DNA from: Rhizopus sp. PT2906
Lineage: Eukaryota; Mucoromycota; Mucoromycetes; Mucorales; Rhizopodaceae
Assembly (NCBI GenBank): GCA_025529335.1
Contig: JAMYHX010000063.1
Location: forward strand, 62,001 to 126,000
DNA length: 64,000 bases
Direction of reading: 5' to 3'
The notes under the pieces are model-generated. The model did not search any database. It saw only the letters and a program-made list of their open reading frames with translations, and was not told the DNA's origin. Position 1 is the stretch's first letter, and each line of letters opens with the position of its first letter. This document shows positions 33,006-44,854 of the stretch, piece after piece. Made by a program: the position numbers and the translations under genes.

Positions 33006-34282
33006 AAACATGACAATGAAAGACCTCCAAAAGACTGACAGTGCTCCTGAATTAATGCTCTCTCCGTTTCAACGGCAGCGTATTTCTTAATGCCTCGATA
33101 AATAAAATGAATAATACGTTATTCTTATTCAAGAGTCTTTTAGTTACTGATATTAAAGAACATATTCCGAATAAAGGTTCCTATAAGAGATACAACTATG
33201 AGAGAGAAATAAAAGCATGTTGACTGATAAAACATTATGCGATGCCCTTAGAAAAATAATGTGAGATTATTAAAAACAATGTGAGATTTGCTTTTTCTTT
33301 AATTTACCTTGTATTAGCGATTATCTCTTGTGGCTCTTAAAGAATACGCTTGTTGGCTTATGTTTGAATTTAACAAACAAGTGATGAATGTTTATTTTGA
33401 AAAAGGAAAAAATCAAAACACAAGCTCTTTTATAAAACTATGTTACAGCAAGAGATTAATAAAGGCAAAGAGATGTAGAATAATAGAGTCAAAAGATTAG
33501 AGAACCCGAAGTAATTGCCGTATGCTTTTTGACATTCCATAACGACTGGTCATTTCTGATTGATAATCATTGAAGGCAATATGGGGTTCATATGCAAATC
33601 GCTATGGCAACATAGCATAAAAGGCTTCCATCTATTAATTGCTACTTATAAAATAACCCTTTTATTCGACTCTTTTTTTTTTTTTAAAAAAAAAAGCGAT
33701 CAATGAATATTTATTGATTTGATAATGATATGTGTGTAACAATTAGCGCTGTCATTGATATCATTTATCCAGCGTCAAAACAAATAGGCGATCCACGCCA
33801 TAAATCATCTTTTTTTTAAGTAATTCTTTTAAACAAGAGTGTACTTTTATTCATTTTATCCCGTTTCTTTTCTCTTTTTATTTCCAAAGCATGAATTAAA
33901 TCGAGTGATGCTTTATGCAACTAAAACAAAGTTCAATAAGCTATAATTGAATCACTATTGACTATACAGCAACCCTTATCTGTATCATCTCTTATAGAAC
34001 TTGAAGAAAAAAAAATGGTAATGATAATCGTTCATTATTCTGTTTCAATCGCTAAAAATATTATCACAACATGACAGATTCGGAACATGTGTTACCATAA
34101 TCCGATCCGACTCTGCGGAATTTAAATAATTTACATGTATTAGCATGGATAAACCATCGTCCGTGAGCAGATCCGTTAACATGAACAAAATTCGCCTAAA
34201 TGATATAGAAAAGAAAGGTATATAAAGGGTCAATGTATTCTTGGTTTTTATAGCTTCATCATATTTACTGTCTTAATTCAAC
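33006..34282. other. Gene-poor stretch
   Basis: No gene seen. It contains a T-run followed directly by an A-run (about 33671-33694), a potential hairpin, and AT-rich upstream sequence of the transporter gene, with TATAAAG at about 34222. Confidence 0.45.
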
Positions 34283-35926
34283 ATGCCAGACACTACACTA
34301 CCCAAATCCAATAACCGAAGATCAATGTGTAGTGATGCTAGTACAATAAATGACACCTATGTCATTCAAGAGCCTATCCCTTTACAAGAGACAACTTCTT
34401 ATGTAGAACAAATTCGGGAACAGCTACCACCAGGTGTTCTTGCTACAAGGACTTTATCCATACAACCTTATCCATCAAAAGACACAGATCTTGAGGCTCT
34501 TCCTTCTAGAGTCCTAAGTCACCATTCTGAAAAGCATCCTTTAACGCACTATGTCAATTGGGAAGAAAATGATCCTGAATGCCCTTATAACTGGAGTAAA
34601 TCATACAAATATATTCATACAATGGTGGTCGCTCTCTTTGTCGTTTCTGCTGCTTTTGGGTCATCTGTTATCACTGGTCGATTGGATGGCGTAGTCGAAT
34701 CATTTGGATGCTCTCATGAAGTAGCTATTCTCCAAGTATCTCTTATGGTCATTGGCTTCATGATCGGTCCCTTACTATGGTCTCCTGCTTCAGAAGTCAT
34801 GGGACGTAAGCCAATCTATATTGTCACTCTTGGTCTCTACACCATTTTCAATATCCCATGTGCTGTTGCCACGAATATAGAAACCGTGCTTGTCTGTCGC
34901 TTTTTTTGTGGTTTCTTTGCCTCCGTTGCTCTAACGCTCGCAGGTGGTTCTATATCAGATATCTTCCCAACAGAGACTCGAGGTTACGCTGTTGCCTACT
35001 TTGCTGCTGCACCTTATGCTGGTCCCGTCCTTGGTCCAATTGTCGGTGGTTGGATCTCAATTGGTACGCAAAGTTGGAGATGGATTTACTGGGTCAACAT
35101 GATATTTGCTGGTGTTACTTGGATACTATCTATTTTCTTGCCAGAAACTTATCATCCTGTTCTTCTCGCAAAACGCGCCAAAAGGTTGAGAAAAGAAACC
35201 GGTGATCCAACCTATGTTACAGTCGAAGAAGAATTTCCTGTTCCAATTTCTGAACTTGTCCAAGCAAATCTTATTCGACCCTTTGTCATGCTCGCTACCG
35301 AACCCATTCTGATTCTCATGTCTCTATATATCGCCATTATCTATGCTCTGCTGTATGCCTTCTTCTTTGCTTATCCAATCATATTTGGTCGTATTTATCA
35401 CATGAATGATGGTTTCATTGGTCTGACCTTTATTGGTATTCTCATTGGCGCTGGTTTTGCTCTCATAGCCACTCCTTATTTTGAAAAGATATATAGAAAT
35501 ACTATCCAAAAGAATGGCAAGGCTACTCCAGAGGATCGTCTTATGGGCATGATGTTTGCAGCTCCTTTCGTTCCTATCTCTCTATTTATCTTTAGTTGGA
35601 CGTCTTACCCTTGGGTTCACTGGATTGGTCCTGTTATATCTGGTCTACCTTTTGGCTTTGGTATGGTCTTGCTTTACTATTCTGCAAATAACTATCTTAT
35701 CGACTGCTTCTCTCGTTATGTTACTTCTGCATTAGCTGCCAAGGTCCTCGTTCGTTCCAGTTCAGGCGCTGCCTTTCCCCTGTTTATCGAGCAAATGTAT
35801 GATCGTTTAGGCGATCAATGGGCAAGTACCTTACTCGCCTTTATCTCGTTAGCTATTGTACCTATACCATTTGCCTTTTATAGATGGGGTGCGAAAATTC
35901 GAGCGAAATCAAGAGCTGCCTCATAA
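34283..35926 (+). CDS. Major facilitator transporter, DHA1 family (Flr1/Tpo type)
   Basis: A single-exon ORF of 547 residues. About 105 polar N-terminal residues precede the motif DPECPYNWSKSYKY typical of fungal DHA1 carriers, then 12 hydrophobic helices. Visible motifs: GPLLWSPASEVMGRKPIYIV (motif A), AAPYAGPVLGPIVGGW (motif C) and SWRWIYWVNMIFAG. The family exports drugs such as azoles, or polyamines. No intron is present, unlike most neighbours. It is unrelated in detail to the DHA1 gene at 22.9-24.7 kb, so not a tandem copy. Confidence 0.93.
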   Translation: MPDTTLPKSNNRRSMCSDASTINDTYVIQEPIPLQETTSYVEQIREQLPPGVLATRTLSIQPYPSKDTDLEALPSRVLSHHSEKHPLTHYVNWEENDPECPYNWSKSYKYIHTMVVALFVVSAAFGSSVITGRLDGVVESFGCSHEVAILQVSLMVIGFMIGPLLWSPASEVMGRKPIYIVTLGLYTIFNIPCAVATNIETVLVCRFFCGFFASVALTLAGGSISDIFPTETRGYAVAYFAAAPYAGPVLGPIVGGWISIGTQSWRWIYWVNMIFAGVTWILSIFLPETYHPVLLAKRAKRLRKETGDPTYVTVEEEFPVPISELVQANLIRPFVMLATEPILILMSLYIAIIYALLYAFFFAYPIIFGRIYHMNDGFIGLTFIGILIGAGFALIATPYFEKIYRNTIQKNGKATPEDRLMGMMFAAPFVPISLFIFSWTSYPWVHWIGPVISGLPFGFGMVLLYYSANNYLIDCFSRYVTSALAAKVLVRSSSGAAFPLFIEQMYDRLGDQWASTLLAFISLAIVPIPFAFYRWGAKIRAKSRAAS

Positions 35927-36236
35927 AGAATCCTTTATTTATTTTTACTCCTTAAAACCCTCCTCTTGAACTCCCTTTGAATATATTCCAAAACAAAGGC
36001 CTATTTATTTATTATCAATAAATCATACTTAATCGTTAATCTATCCAATAAGCTTTGTTGACAATGACTACAATAGTTCTTCCCCTTTTTAAACCATATG
36101 CTTTCGTTCATGCATCTCCTTATTGGATAAAGGCGTTTAGGACGACTTCAGATGTAGATCTCCTGTTTTGCACATATATATTTATTATATGTACGCAATT
36201 TTTTCCTTTTTCCTTTCTTACCATTTTAATTTACAC
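35927..36236. other. Intergenic between transporter and arrestin genes
   Basis: 3' region of the transporter and promoter of the arrestin gene; no gene seen. Confidence 0.5.
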
Positions 36237-37775
36237 ATGAGCTGCTGTTTGGACTCGTCACTTACATCATTAAACAATGATGACCAAGCTTCACCTTCTG
36301 CCTCTCCCAGATTAAGCATTTCTTTAGATTTACCAGCCTATGAAGGTTATTTACCGACTTACTGGCCAGGACAGTCCATCAATGGCAAACTTCAGATTCA
36401 GCTGAATTCACCTGTAAAAGTATCTTACTTGCGCGTTGCATTATATGGTAATGTTCAAGTCTGCGGTAGTCAACGTGAAGTGCCACTATACAATGGATTA
36501 TTTGATTACCATAAAAATGCACAATTGATCAACAAAGGGATCCGCATAATGAAAAGGTCAAGTCATGATAATGCCATTGGCTCAGAAAGCCATCATTTAG
36601 AAGTAGTTGCTGAAGAGAATCATGGAGCATTTAATGAGAATGAATCAGACCATTCACATGAGCAACGACACCATGTAGCACCCGAAAAGAAACGAAAGAA
36701 GAGTGAGCAGGATAAACAAATTGAAAGGCTGATTAGACGTATAGCTGATGATGATTTTGATAAAGACTCAAGTCATGGAACATTTGTAGACGATAGCCAT
36801 TTATATGATCACAGCAATGAGCGTACTTACAGCCTAGATGGCAAGAAGTCCAACGTCCGCTTTTCCATAGGAGTACCCATATCACAAAAACTAGGAGGAA
36901 CATTTGATCACCCAAACTATCCAATTACATACCGTATTATCGCCATCATGAAATGCACCACAAATAACAGCCAGCAACACTTGACATGTTATTCCACAGC
37001 CAAGGTTCGTCTGGAGCCATATCTAGACATTCATGCACCCGAGTTTCGTTCACCTCTTCAGTCAGCTCAAGCCAGACTTTACCTTTCAGGAAACAATAAT
37101 GTATTCAAAAACATCTGTAGCTGTCTTTTACCAAACTCATTATTGATAAAGCCCACTTCTTCGACTTCTAATTCACATCAAACTACCTTCTTCAGCAATT
37201 CCTCTTATCTGCTCGGCCATCTGGAGATACCTGTGCAAGCCTTTGAACGCTTAGATGCTATTCCATTAAAGCTAAAGTTGATCAACACGTGTCCTAGTTT
37301 TAAAATATATGCTCTAAAGGTCAAAGCTCAGTTGACCCAACGTATCCTTATGACATGTAGCTTTGGAGAGGCCGCTGAGTATAAGACGATTATGGAAAAA
37401 CAAATCTTATTCAACAGCAATGAGCACTCAATTTTGGGATCTAATGGTACCTTGGCTACTCTTGACACTCCAAAATTGTCCTTTGATTTATCCAAACTGA
37501 TACATATTCCACCTGGTTGTGTGTGTTCTATACCATCCAAGTCAACACGGGAAATCTTTTCTTTGGTACATGATATAAATGTAAAGCTAGAGATTGATGG
37601 CGCCTTGTTAAAAAAATTAAAGAACGATACCATCTCTTATGAAGGCTTGACTCAGTCAGAAAACGGAGGGTCTGTTCGTCAATATCAGTCAAATCGTAAA
37701 GTTTATGAAATGGAAATAGAGCCTTTACCAATCATCATTGGAAACTCGGGTTATGAGATCAAGCAAATTATGTAA
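36237..37775 (+). CDS. Alpha-arrestin-like protein
   Basis: One exon, 512 residues from the ATG giving MSCCLDSSLTSLNNDD. The arrestin N-domain is readable: LDLPAYEGYLPTYWPGQSIN, GKLQIQLNSPVKVSYLRVAL, YPITYRIIAIMKC; the C-domain includes GHLEIPVQAFERLDAIPLKL. A charged, His/Ser-rich insert (about residues 105-200) splits the N-domain. Alpha-arrestins link membrane cargo to Nedd4/Rsp5 ubiquitin ligases; I do not see clear PPxY motifs, so this link is uncertain here. An in-frame upstream ATG at 36168 would add a hydrophobic 23-residue stretch that looks like translated 5' leader. Confidence 0.75.
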   Translation: MSCCLDSSLTSLNNDDQASPSASPRLSISLDLPAYEGYLPTYWPGQSINGKLQIQLNSPVKVSYLRVALYGNVQVCGSQREVPLYNGLFDYHKNAQLINKGIRIMKRSSHDNAIGSESHHLEVVAEENHGAFNENESDHSHEQRHHVAPEKKRKKSEQDKQIERLIRRIADDDFDKDSSHGTFVDDSHLYDHSNERTYSLDGKKSNVRFSIGVPISQKLGGTFDHPNYPITYRIIAIMKCTTNNSQQHLTCYSTAKVRLEPYLDIHAPEFRSPLQSAQARLYLSGNNNVFKNICSCLLPNSLLIKPTSSTSNSHQTTFFSNSSYLLGHLEIPVQAFERLDAIPLKLKLINTCPSFKIYALKVKAQLTQRILMTCSFGEAAEYKTIMEKQILFNSNEHSILGSNGTLATLDTPKLSFDLSKLIHIPPGCVCSIPSKSTREIFSLVHDINVKLEIDGALLKKLKNDTISYEGLTQSENGGSVRQYQSNRKVYEMEIEPLPIIIGNSGYEIKQIM

Positions 37776-37946
37776 ATAAAACAAGAAGCATTATACTGAA
37801 TTCAGTGATTTGCAGGACAAAGCACACGTTACATCTATTATTTATTATGCTTATCTGCTAAAACAAAACTATTTATTCAAGAATATTTCTATTATTACTA
37901 TTATTGCTGCTTTTAAACGTTTGATTATAACATTGCATTTATTGAT

Positions 37947-38838
37947 TTAATAAACCTTTAGTTTTCCATCACGAACACTACAAACAATAGATTGATATCC
38001 TTCCTTTTCTTCACCTGGCACCACTTTGATTTCATTGACTGATTCGAGTTCGTTGCCAGTATATTCTATCTCTACTCGGACACTAGAGTCTGTCTTTAGA
38101 GAAGATAGCGCACTAGTTTCGTAAAGCGCTCCATCAGCTAACAAATACATAAGCTACAATTATTTGTGTTTAAATAGCATGTTTACCACTAGCAACACAA
38201 AGTACACGTTCACCATTTTTGCTCAGTTTTATTGCAAGCGAGGTAACAGGAAACTTGTTTCTCTGCCATTGAGCTACTGGCTCTCTATAATATGAAATGA
38301 ATTACGTCCTGATCGAATTTAAAATGATACTTACTCTAAGCCTTTTTCCAATGAGTATGCAGTGATTTGACCGTTCTCACTACCAGCAAAAATGATATTC
38401 AAAGTTTCGTCATAGACCAATGTTGTCAAGGCATATGGGCCAGTAGGTGAAGCAAAGATCTGGCGTATTATATGATGAGCAAATAAATAGACCTATTCTC
38501 TCCTTCTCTTACCTCTGATTTTGTACCAAGATGGAAACCGCGAATGCTACCGTCGCCTAAAGCAGCTATGACCATTTTGTCCTCAGTACCAACTTCTACT
38601 GGATCTATGATAAACCAATGTCAGTATTTTAGAATGCATGTACAAGAGAGAGAGAGATACAAATACCCAAGCTTTCCTTTGCTGCAGGTTGGTAAGATGA
38701 TGGAAGTTTGGCCAATATAATCTTGTTGACAGGACATTGGTATTTTCCTAATGTAGCAATGACTGAGGCAGTACCACAGTTCCACAACCTGATTGTCCCG
38801 TCACGGGAGGATGCTATAGTGAATGTGAATATACTATG

Positions 38839-38880
<42 letters not shown>

Positions 38881-39778
38881 TTATACTAACATATTATATT
38901 TCTTCCTTTCTCAACAATGGCTGTGCTTGTAATTGCTATACATGATTTATAATGTGTGAGATAGAAAGAGATAGAGGCAAGCATAAATGTACCTGAAGTG
39001 TGACCTCTTAAAGTGACAGGATTACTGCCATCGATTACAGACCATATCTTGAGTTGAAAATCAGCACCACCAGTCAACAAGACAAGATTGCTTGGAAAGA
39101 ATTGAACCGTTGTCACGTCGCTCAGGTGTCCCTTCAAGGTAGTCTTTATGAAGGCTATATATAAATCATTCCGAATTTGTTCTTTTTCTATCTTTCTTAC
39201 CTGAACTTTTGCCTCTGATAAATTACCCAAGAAAACCTCTGACCCACTAGCTGTCGCAAATAACTTGCCATTTGGAGACACATCAACACATGTAGGCTAA
39301 GTTTATATGTCAGTCTCTCTCTCTCTTTTAGAATAATCCAAATTATTCTTTTCATCTTACTCGGGCTTTCTCAGCTAAAATTATTTCATCTTTAGGCCCA
39401 TATACAATGATATCTTTGGCACCGAGTTCTGAACATTCTACTTTAAATGATCGCTTTTTTTTTGTATCGTCAGTGTTATGCAAGACAACATCAAAAGAAC
39501 TTACAGAGCCAAGTGAACTAACAGTGAACCCGTTTTTCCCTTCAAGCTCGTATTCTCCATTATCTTTCTTTATAACTTCGACTTGACCTTGAACACTTGG
39601 TTTACCTAATCACAATGTAAAAAATAAAGATCTGTTCAGATCGATCTTGGGCTGTCAAACCTGCCAGATAACAAGCGATCCAAAAGAATGAGTCCGAGAC
39701 TTTGTCTGAAACGGCCTCTCGGACAACTTGGTCCCAATCAGTTTGAACAGAAATAAGTGGTAGCTCTATAGTTGACAT
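37947..39778 (-). CDS. RPN14: Proteasomal ATPase-associated factor PAAF1/Rpn14
   Basis: Ten exons (39778-39661, 39605-39361, 39296-39201, 39143-38993, 38920-38891, 38813-38667, 38604-38513, 38459-38335, 38284-38187, 38137-37947) encode 430 residues of WD40 repeats. The PAAF1 signature is strong: LKGHLSDVTTVQFFPSNLVL, LTGGADFQLKIWSVIDGSNP, VTLRGHTSAIVEKGRNI and SSSRDGTIRLWN. Rpn14/PAAF1 is a chaperone that binds Rpt ATPases during 19S base assembly. One exon is only 30 nt. The intron at 38814-38890 contains a long AT microsatellite (38841-38878). Confidence 0.93.
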
Positions 39779-39973
39779 TTTTATTTAGAATAAAAGAAAC
39801 AAGATACTTTTTCTGTCTTTCTCAGCGGTATTTAAACTGAATTACGAACACGTACGCTTCAAAGAAGCATGAAAGAAGTCAAACTTTCATAGTCAGTTAA
39901 AAGTGCATTAAATATAGAATAAAGCACAAGGGTCTTGAATTTTAAAAGCTCTATTACATATCTGATGGTTTAT

Positions 39974-42605
39974 TTACAAGGGAACAAAATCGTCACTCTC
40001 TTCTCGTCTTCTTTTTCTTGAAGCATCTAGCAAATTTTCAGACGCTTTATCTTCTTCTTTGGCCCATTCAAGAACAAGATGACGGCCATACAAGTGAATG
40101 TTTGCCATATTGTCATATACATTCTTGGCTTCTTGCTTTGTCATAAAGTCTAAGAAAGCAAAACCCCTGTGGCCACCTGTAAACTTTTTGGGTAAACGCA
40201 ATGACTTCAATTGACCATAAGCACTATAATAAAGAGTGTTAATGCCAGATAAACTATTTACTTTGTATATCATTCTTACCCAAATAGTTCTCGTAAATCT
40301 TTAGCTGTGGCTTCAAATGGCACGTTTCGCACAATAATTTTAGTTGTATCGGGTGTTTTTGATTTCTTTGTGCTCGTGGATGTTTTGTGATGTGATAGCT
40401 TGAGATCTAATGCGTGGTCATCGAGCATATACCCCTACGTGCGTGATATTGTGATTAGTTCTGATATAAAGAGGCATTTATTGCCATAGTTTCTAATTTA
40501 CCTGCATTGCCTTTATTGCCTTTTCAGCATTTGCTTTGTTATTGAATTCTATGAAGCCATAGCCCATACTTAAGGTCTTTCCAGGATTCTTTGGGTCAGG
40601 TTTGACATTAATACGAGACGATCTATAGCCCTCGATTCCTTTGAAAGCATTACGAAGAGATTCAATGGTTGTATTAAAGTTGAGATTCTTGACAAAGACT
40701 GAAGTAATATCATCATCGGCATTATCTTCATCGGCTCCAAGTAGTTCAGTTGCACTCTTTGGCTTCTGTTCAATCTCCTCTTCCTTTTCTTCCTTCTTAT
40801 CTTGCTTAGCATCACCACGCACAAACTTATCTTTAAACAGTCCACTGGGTGCTTTTTCCAAGTAAATTAGAGAGTCTTTGAAGCGACGATAAGCCAATGA
40901 TCTAAATGCATTTCTTGCTTCACTTGGCTCAAGGAATTCTACTACTGCAATTGTCTTGGCTGGTGGCATAAGGACCTATTCAATGTGTTTGTTAGCTGCG
41001 AGCAATCAAACCAAAGCCATATCACTCACTCGACCCAATTCACCATATTTTCCAAACAGCTCTCTTATCTCGTCTTCTGTTGTACCGTATGGGATATTTT
41101 TAACCAAGATAATCGTCTCGCTTCTTTCTTTCTTGCCAAAGCTATCAAGTACAATACCATGTTTTTCAAAGAATTCCTTTGTTTCATTAACAATTTGTGT
41201 TTCTGCCAATGCAAGTCTGACAGCCATATTGTTAGCGTCCGCATTCAAGACATCGGATTTTGATATACCGAGGCGATCAGCAATAGATTCGGCAATGGCA
41301 TCTGCCTATATTGAACAATACAAATTAGCCTATTACATAAATGCAAAATCACACAACTTACACTCATGTAAAGTGAGTTCCAATTAAAGTCGCTGCCAGC
41401 GAGATTTCTGCGCTTCTTTTCTTTTTCCTTTTTCACTGAACTCAATTTAGTACCATTCACTCCCACGATTTCTTCTTCTTTTGTAGGTGGTTTTTCTTCG
41501 CCAGGTATAATATGCAACAAGCGGCCCTGAAACGTCTTCATGTCCAGTGCTTCGTATGCTTTGACAGCATGTTCTGGAAGCATATAAGAAATATAAGCAT
41601 AACCTTTTGACTTTTTGGTATCCTTTGCAATTGGCATATGGACTTCAGAGAGTGTTCCATACTTTTCAAACAATTGTTTCAAGTCATCTTCTGTACAGGC
41701 ATATGTTAAGTTACGAACAAAGAGACGTCCTGTTTCGGCAATAGAATCCTTTGGATCTTTTGGTTTTTCACTTTCTTTATCTGTATCCATAGGATCATCT
41801 TTTACGTTATTTTCTACTACTTGTGCACTGCCATCTTCCATTTCAACATCCTCATCCTTTTTGTGTGCTTTCTTCTTATTCATTGGTAAATCTTGATACT
41901 CATCATCTGATTCGTTATGCTGAACTACTACTGTATCTTCTTCATCTTCTTGCTTCTCTGCTTCAGCTGAAGGCGCAACATCATCATTACCCCAAGTTTT
42001 GCCCTTAGATCGAGGCATCATGACTTCCAAGTATTCTTTCAATTTAGGATCATTCTTATCCGCATTCAATTGATTGATAAGCTCCTCGGTCTTTTCATTC
42101 TTTTTCTGTTTGGCTCGGAAAGCATCCGTTTCTTCTACTTCAAAATCATTGTTTTTGCTTTTCTTTTGCTTGCGGTCTTCCTCTCTCTTCTCGTGAGCTG
42201 AGGATCCTGGTGTATATTTACTCCATGGTCTTGGTAATTCTTCAGATCTATAAGCAATTGCCTTTTCAACCACAATTCTAGAGGTGTTTATAAAGGTATT
42301 GTTGAAATAATCGATAGCTGCCTGTGCAGCTGCTTCTGTTTTATATCCAATAAAGCCAAACCGCCGAGAGGTTCCTTGTCTAGATTAAAGTAAATTGATG
42401 AGAAAATGAGACTTGATATCAAGCAAGAGACTTACTTTGTTTTCATAAGTTTGGCATCTGTCACTTCTCCTTTCTTTGCAAAGTGCTCACGGAATTTTTC
42501 CTCTGACAACTCTTTTGGTAGATTCTTTACAATAAGACGAGACCTAATTATTATACAAGTAAGTTATGAGTATACATGAACAACAGCAAGATCTAGACTT
42601 TACAT
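39974..42605 (-). CDS. MRD1: Mrd1/RBM19 multi-RRM ribosome biogenesis protein
   Basis: Exons 42605-42604, 42543-42436, 42379-41362, 41305-41030, 40975-40502, 40434-40280 and 40223-39974 encode 760 residues with at least five RRMs: SRLIVKNLPKELSEEKFREH, GRLFVRNLTYACTEDDLKQL, TIILVKNIPYGTTEDEIREL, SVFVKNLNFNTTIESLRNAF and TKIIVRNVPFEATAKDLREL, each with its RNP1 partner (for example RGFAFLDF). Mrd1 is required for early pre-rRNA cleavage in the SSU processome. The initiator codon is itself split (AT|G) by a 60-nt intron, because the frame upstream of the AT has a stop and the second exon begins G-TCT-CGT. The protein is somewhat shorter than yeast Mrd1. Confidence 0.93.
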
Positions 42606-42755
42606 TATCTAATAAAGAAATAAGATCTTGTTCACGGAAATTCTCTGATACAACAGTAAAAGACAACAGTCACACCTACAAAGCAAGCCACACGAACAGC
42701 CCAGGCTGGTTACCTATTTTCTTTACCCCTTCTTTTTTTTAAGGAAACTTTAAAC

Positions 42756-43278
42756 ATGTCAGCCTTTGCTAGTAGGTTATTGCCCAAAACAAACAATGGC
42801 ACAGGTGCATTTGTGCTTCAATGTCGCAAAATGGTCTTTAACTATTGTGAAAAGTGGGGTAGCAACAAGGGCATGATGTAAGGACCTATTTTTACTTAAA
42901 TATTTTTATACTCACCCTGTTTAAATACAAGTGAATACATCAAGAAAGATTTAATCAAGTTTGCGACAGAGAATCCTCAGATCGAAATTGTTGTTGAACC
43001 TAGACCTGCACATCATCCCGTCATTCGTGGCTACTATTGTAAGATTTATATGATTTATGCAATCATTTGTTTTAACAGCATGTTTTTTAGTAAATGGTCG
43101 AGATAAAGTCATTTGCACACGCAACTTGTCTCCATCAGAGATTAGCAAAAAAGTACAACTCTTGAGAGACTCTAGCGGCGAAAAGATGAAGGATTTAACC
43201 AAGAAGCCTGTTATTTCTACTACTGAAAGTGTTCGTGGTATCTGGTCACCATTCCATTCGAACCCACATTCTATTTAA
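42756..43278 (+). CDS. MRPL51: Mitochondrial ribosomal protein mL43
   Basis: Three exons (42756-42877, 42932-43038, 43091-43278) encode 138 residues of the L51/S25/CI-B8 thioredoxin-like family: GAFVLQCRKMVFNYCEKWGS, NKGM, FATENPQIEIVVEPRPAHHP and IRGYYLNGRDKVICTRNL, then the fungal end ESVRGIWSPFHS. It is a large-subunit component (yeast Mrpl51, human MRPL43). It diverges from MRD1 with 150 bp between start codons. Confidence 0.95.
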
Positions 43279-43354
43279 AAATCATATAAAAATAAAGTCT
43301 CTACTATTTGTAAATAGAAAGCTTCTCTTTCTCATTTTCATTTTTTTTTTTATA

Positions 43355-44387
43355 ATGCAAGAAAACCAAAGCAGCTCTTTACCTTCAGTAGAAGCTATAT
43401 TAGGACCTGCGTTAAACCAACTGAACAGAACATTAAAGAACGTGGCAGATAAATATGAAAAACTAACAGATCTCGACGGTGCACTGATTGAGTTCAATCG
43501 TTCATTTGGATCGTTTCTTTTTGGAATACAAGCCAATAGTAAAACAATACAATGGGAACATGTAAGTTTGATCAAAAGAAAGAATGATCCCTGCTTACAC
43601 ATGCTACATCAAGGCACCAACAGAGCAAATGCTTGAACATTATGCATCAACTCAACAACACATTAACAATAACAATATTCATAATAACACTACACCCATT
43701 GCCATATCAACAGAGAACAACAATAATACAACTATTCAACATGGTAAAAAAAAAAGCAAATAAACTTGTTGTTCAATACATGAACCCTTTCTCCTTCTTT
43801 TAGAAAACGTTTCCCCGTCCAATGTATCTATGCCTACTGTGACACCAAACAATGAATCGACAGCTCGCCCCAAAAAAAGAAAAAGTGCCATGGATCAACT
43901 TCCTTCCAAAAAGCAACGAACAGTATCCAAGGTAAGATATTGAGATGAGTTAACATTTAGCTAATACGTATATGTAGGCGCAGATTGATAAGGTTATCAG
44001 CAAGCTACCAGAGGCTTACCGTGGAAGAACGGTAAGATGATATGCTTTCAGCATAAAAATAATAACAGCTTTATACTTTAGGAATCAAATGCAAATATGC
44101 GAAAGGTATTAGAGGCATTAATATCGCATCCTGATGGACTGTAAGATCCTTTTTTTCTTTTATGCCATTTAGTCTAACAATAATATGTGTTATAGATCAA
44201 GGAAAGATTTGGTAAAGGTGACAAGCATTGCTCAGCCAAAAGTGATTAATTGTCTAAAGACATTAAGTAAAAGCAAATGTGTTACAGCTAAAAAAGTGGC
44301 GGTAAGTTATTTAAAGAGCTGTAATAGAGATGACAAACCTGTTAATGATGTTTATAGGGTCAATATGATACCTTTTGTTTAAACTAA
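43355..44387 (+). CDS. DAM1: DASH complex subunit Dam1 with winged-helix-like C-terminus
   Basis: Seven exons (43355-43561, 43614-43743, 43804-43931, 43978-44031, 44082-44140, 44196-44301, 44358-44387) encode 237 residues. The N-terminus is the Dam1 domain: LGPALNQLNRTLKNVADKY, DLDGALIEFNRSFGSFLFGI, QANSKTIQWEHAPTEQ. In yeasts Dam1 forms the microtubule-coupling DASH ring at kinetochores. An Asn/Thr-rich then basic linker leads to a C-terminal segment (residues about 160-237) AYRGRTESNANMRKVLEALI, SHPDGLSRKDLVKVTSIAQP, KVINCLKTLSKSKCVTAKKV that looks like a winged helix-turn-helix. I infer this fold from the pattern only; it is not in yeast Dam1. Confidence 0.8.
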
Positions 44388-44435
44388 GTTCAATAAAAAA
44401 ATAATTAATATGTCAAACTTATAAAGTATATATTA

Positions 44436-44651
44436 CTATGCTACAGGGTCTGCTTGCTTTCTCAAAACCTTAAAGATGACTGTCATGCAATCCTCATCCG
44501 TATCAGACCTTGTTTTCAGTGTGAGGAGCGGAGTTTCTTTAAATCGCTTTGGGTGGCTTATCAAGAAAGATGCTCGTTTGGGCATAATTACGCTTTCCGT
44601 GCCTGGACAAGCTTGATCCTTCTCTTCTTCACACAACAGGTAATGATCCAT
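44436..44651 (-). CDS. Small hypothetical ORF, doubtful
   Basis: A 71-codon minus-strand ORF with protein-like composition (MPKRASFLISHPKRF, TPLLTLKTRSDTDEDCMTVI). No family recognised. It lies antisense to the likely leader of RPS22: a pyrimidine-rich tract ending CACAACAG|gtaatg at about 44640 and the acceptor ctctatag at 44844 would make a 5'-UTR intron of RPS22. It could therefore be a chance ORF. Confidence 0.25.
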   Translation of the reverse strand: MDHYLLCEEEKDQACPGTESVIMPKRASFLISHPKRFKETPLLTLKTRSDTDEDCMTVIFKVLRKQADPVA

Positions 44652-44854
44652 CCATCCATCCTAGACAACACATCGTCCATCCATCTAGTCCATCCATCCC
44701 TGATGCACGTAGTTATTACATAAAAGCTTGTTTTACGAGAAAAAGAATGTATAGCTTTTATTGAAACAAAAGGGAGAGCGATTCTGTATTACTTGGATTG
44801 GACAATGTTCAATTGAAACTTTTTATTTACTTTGTACTCTATAGATTATTAAAT

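Noticed and set aside
33671..33694. T-run followed by A-run hairpin, similar to one at about 22627-22652
   Set aside because: Simple-sequence homopolymer pair; no further similarity between the sites.
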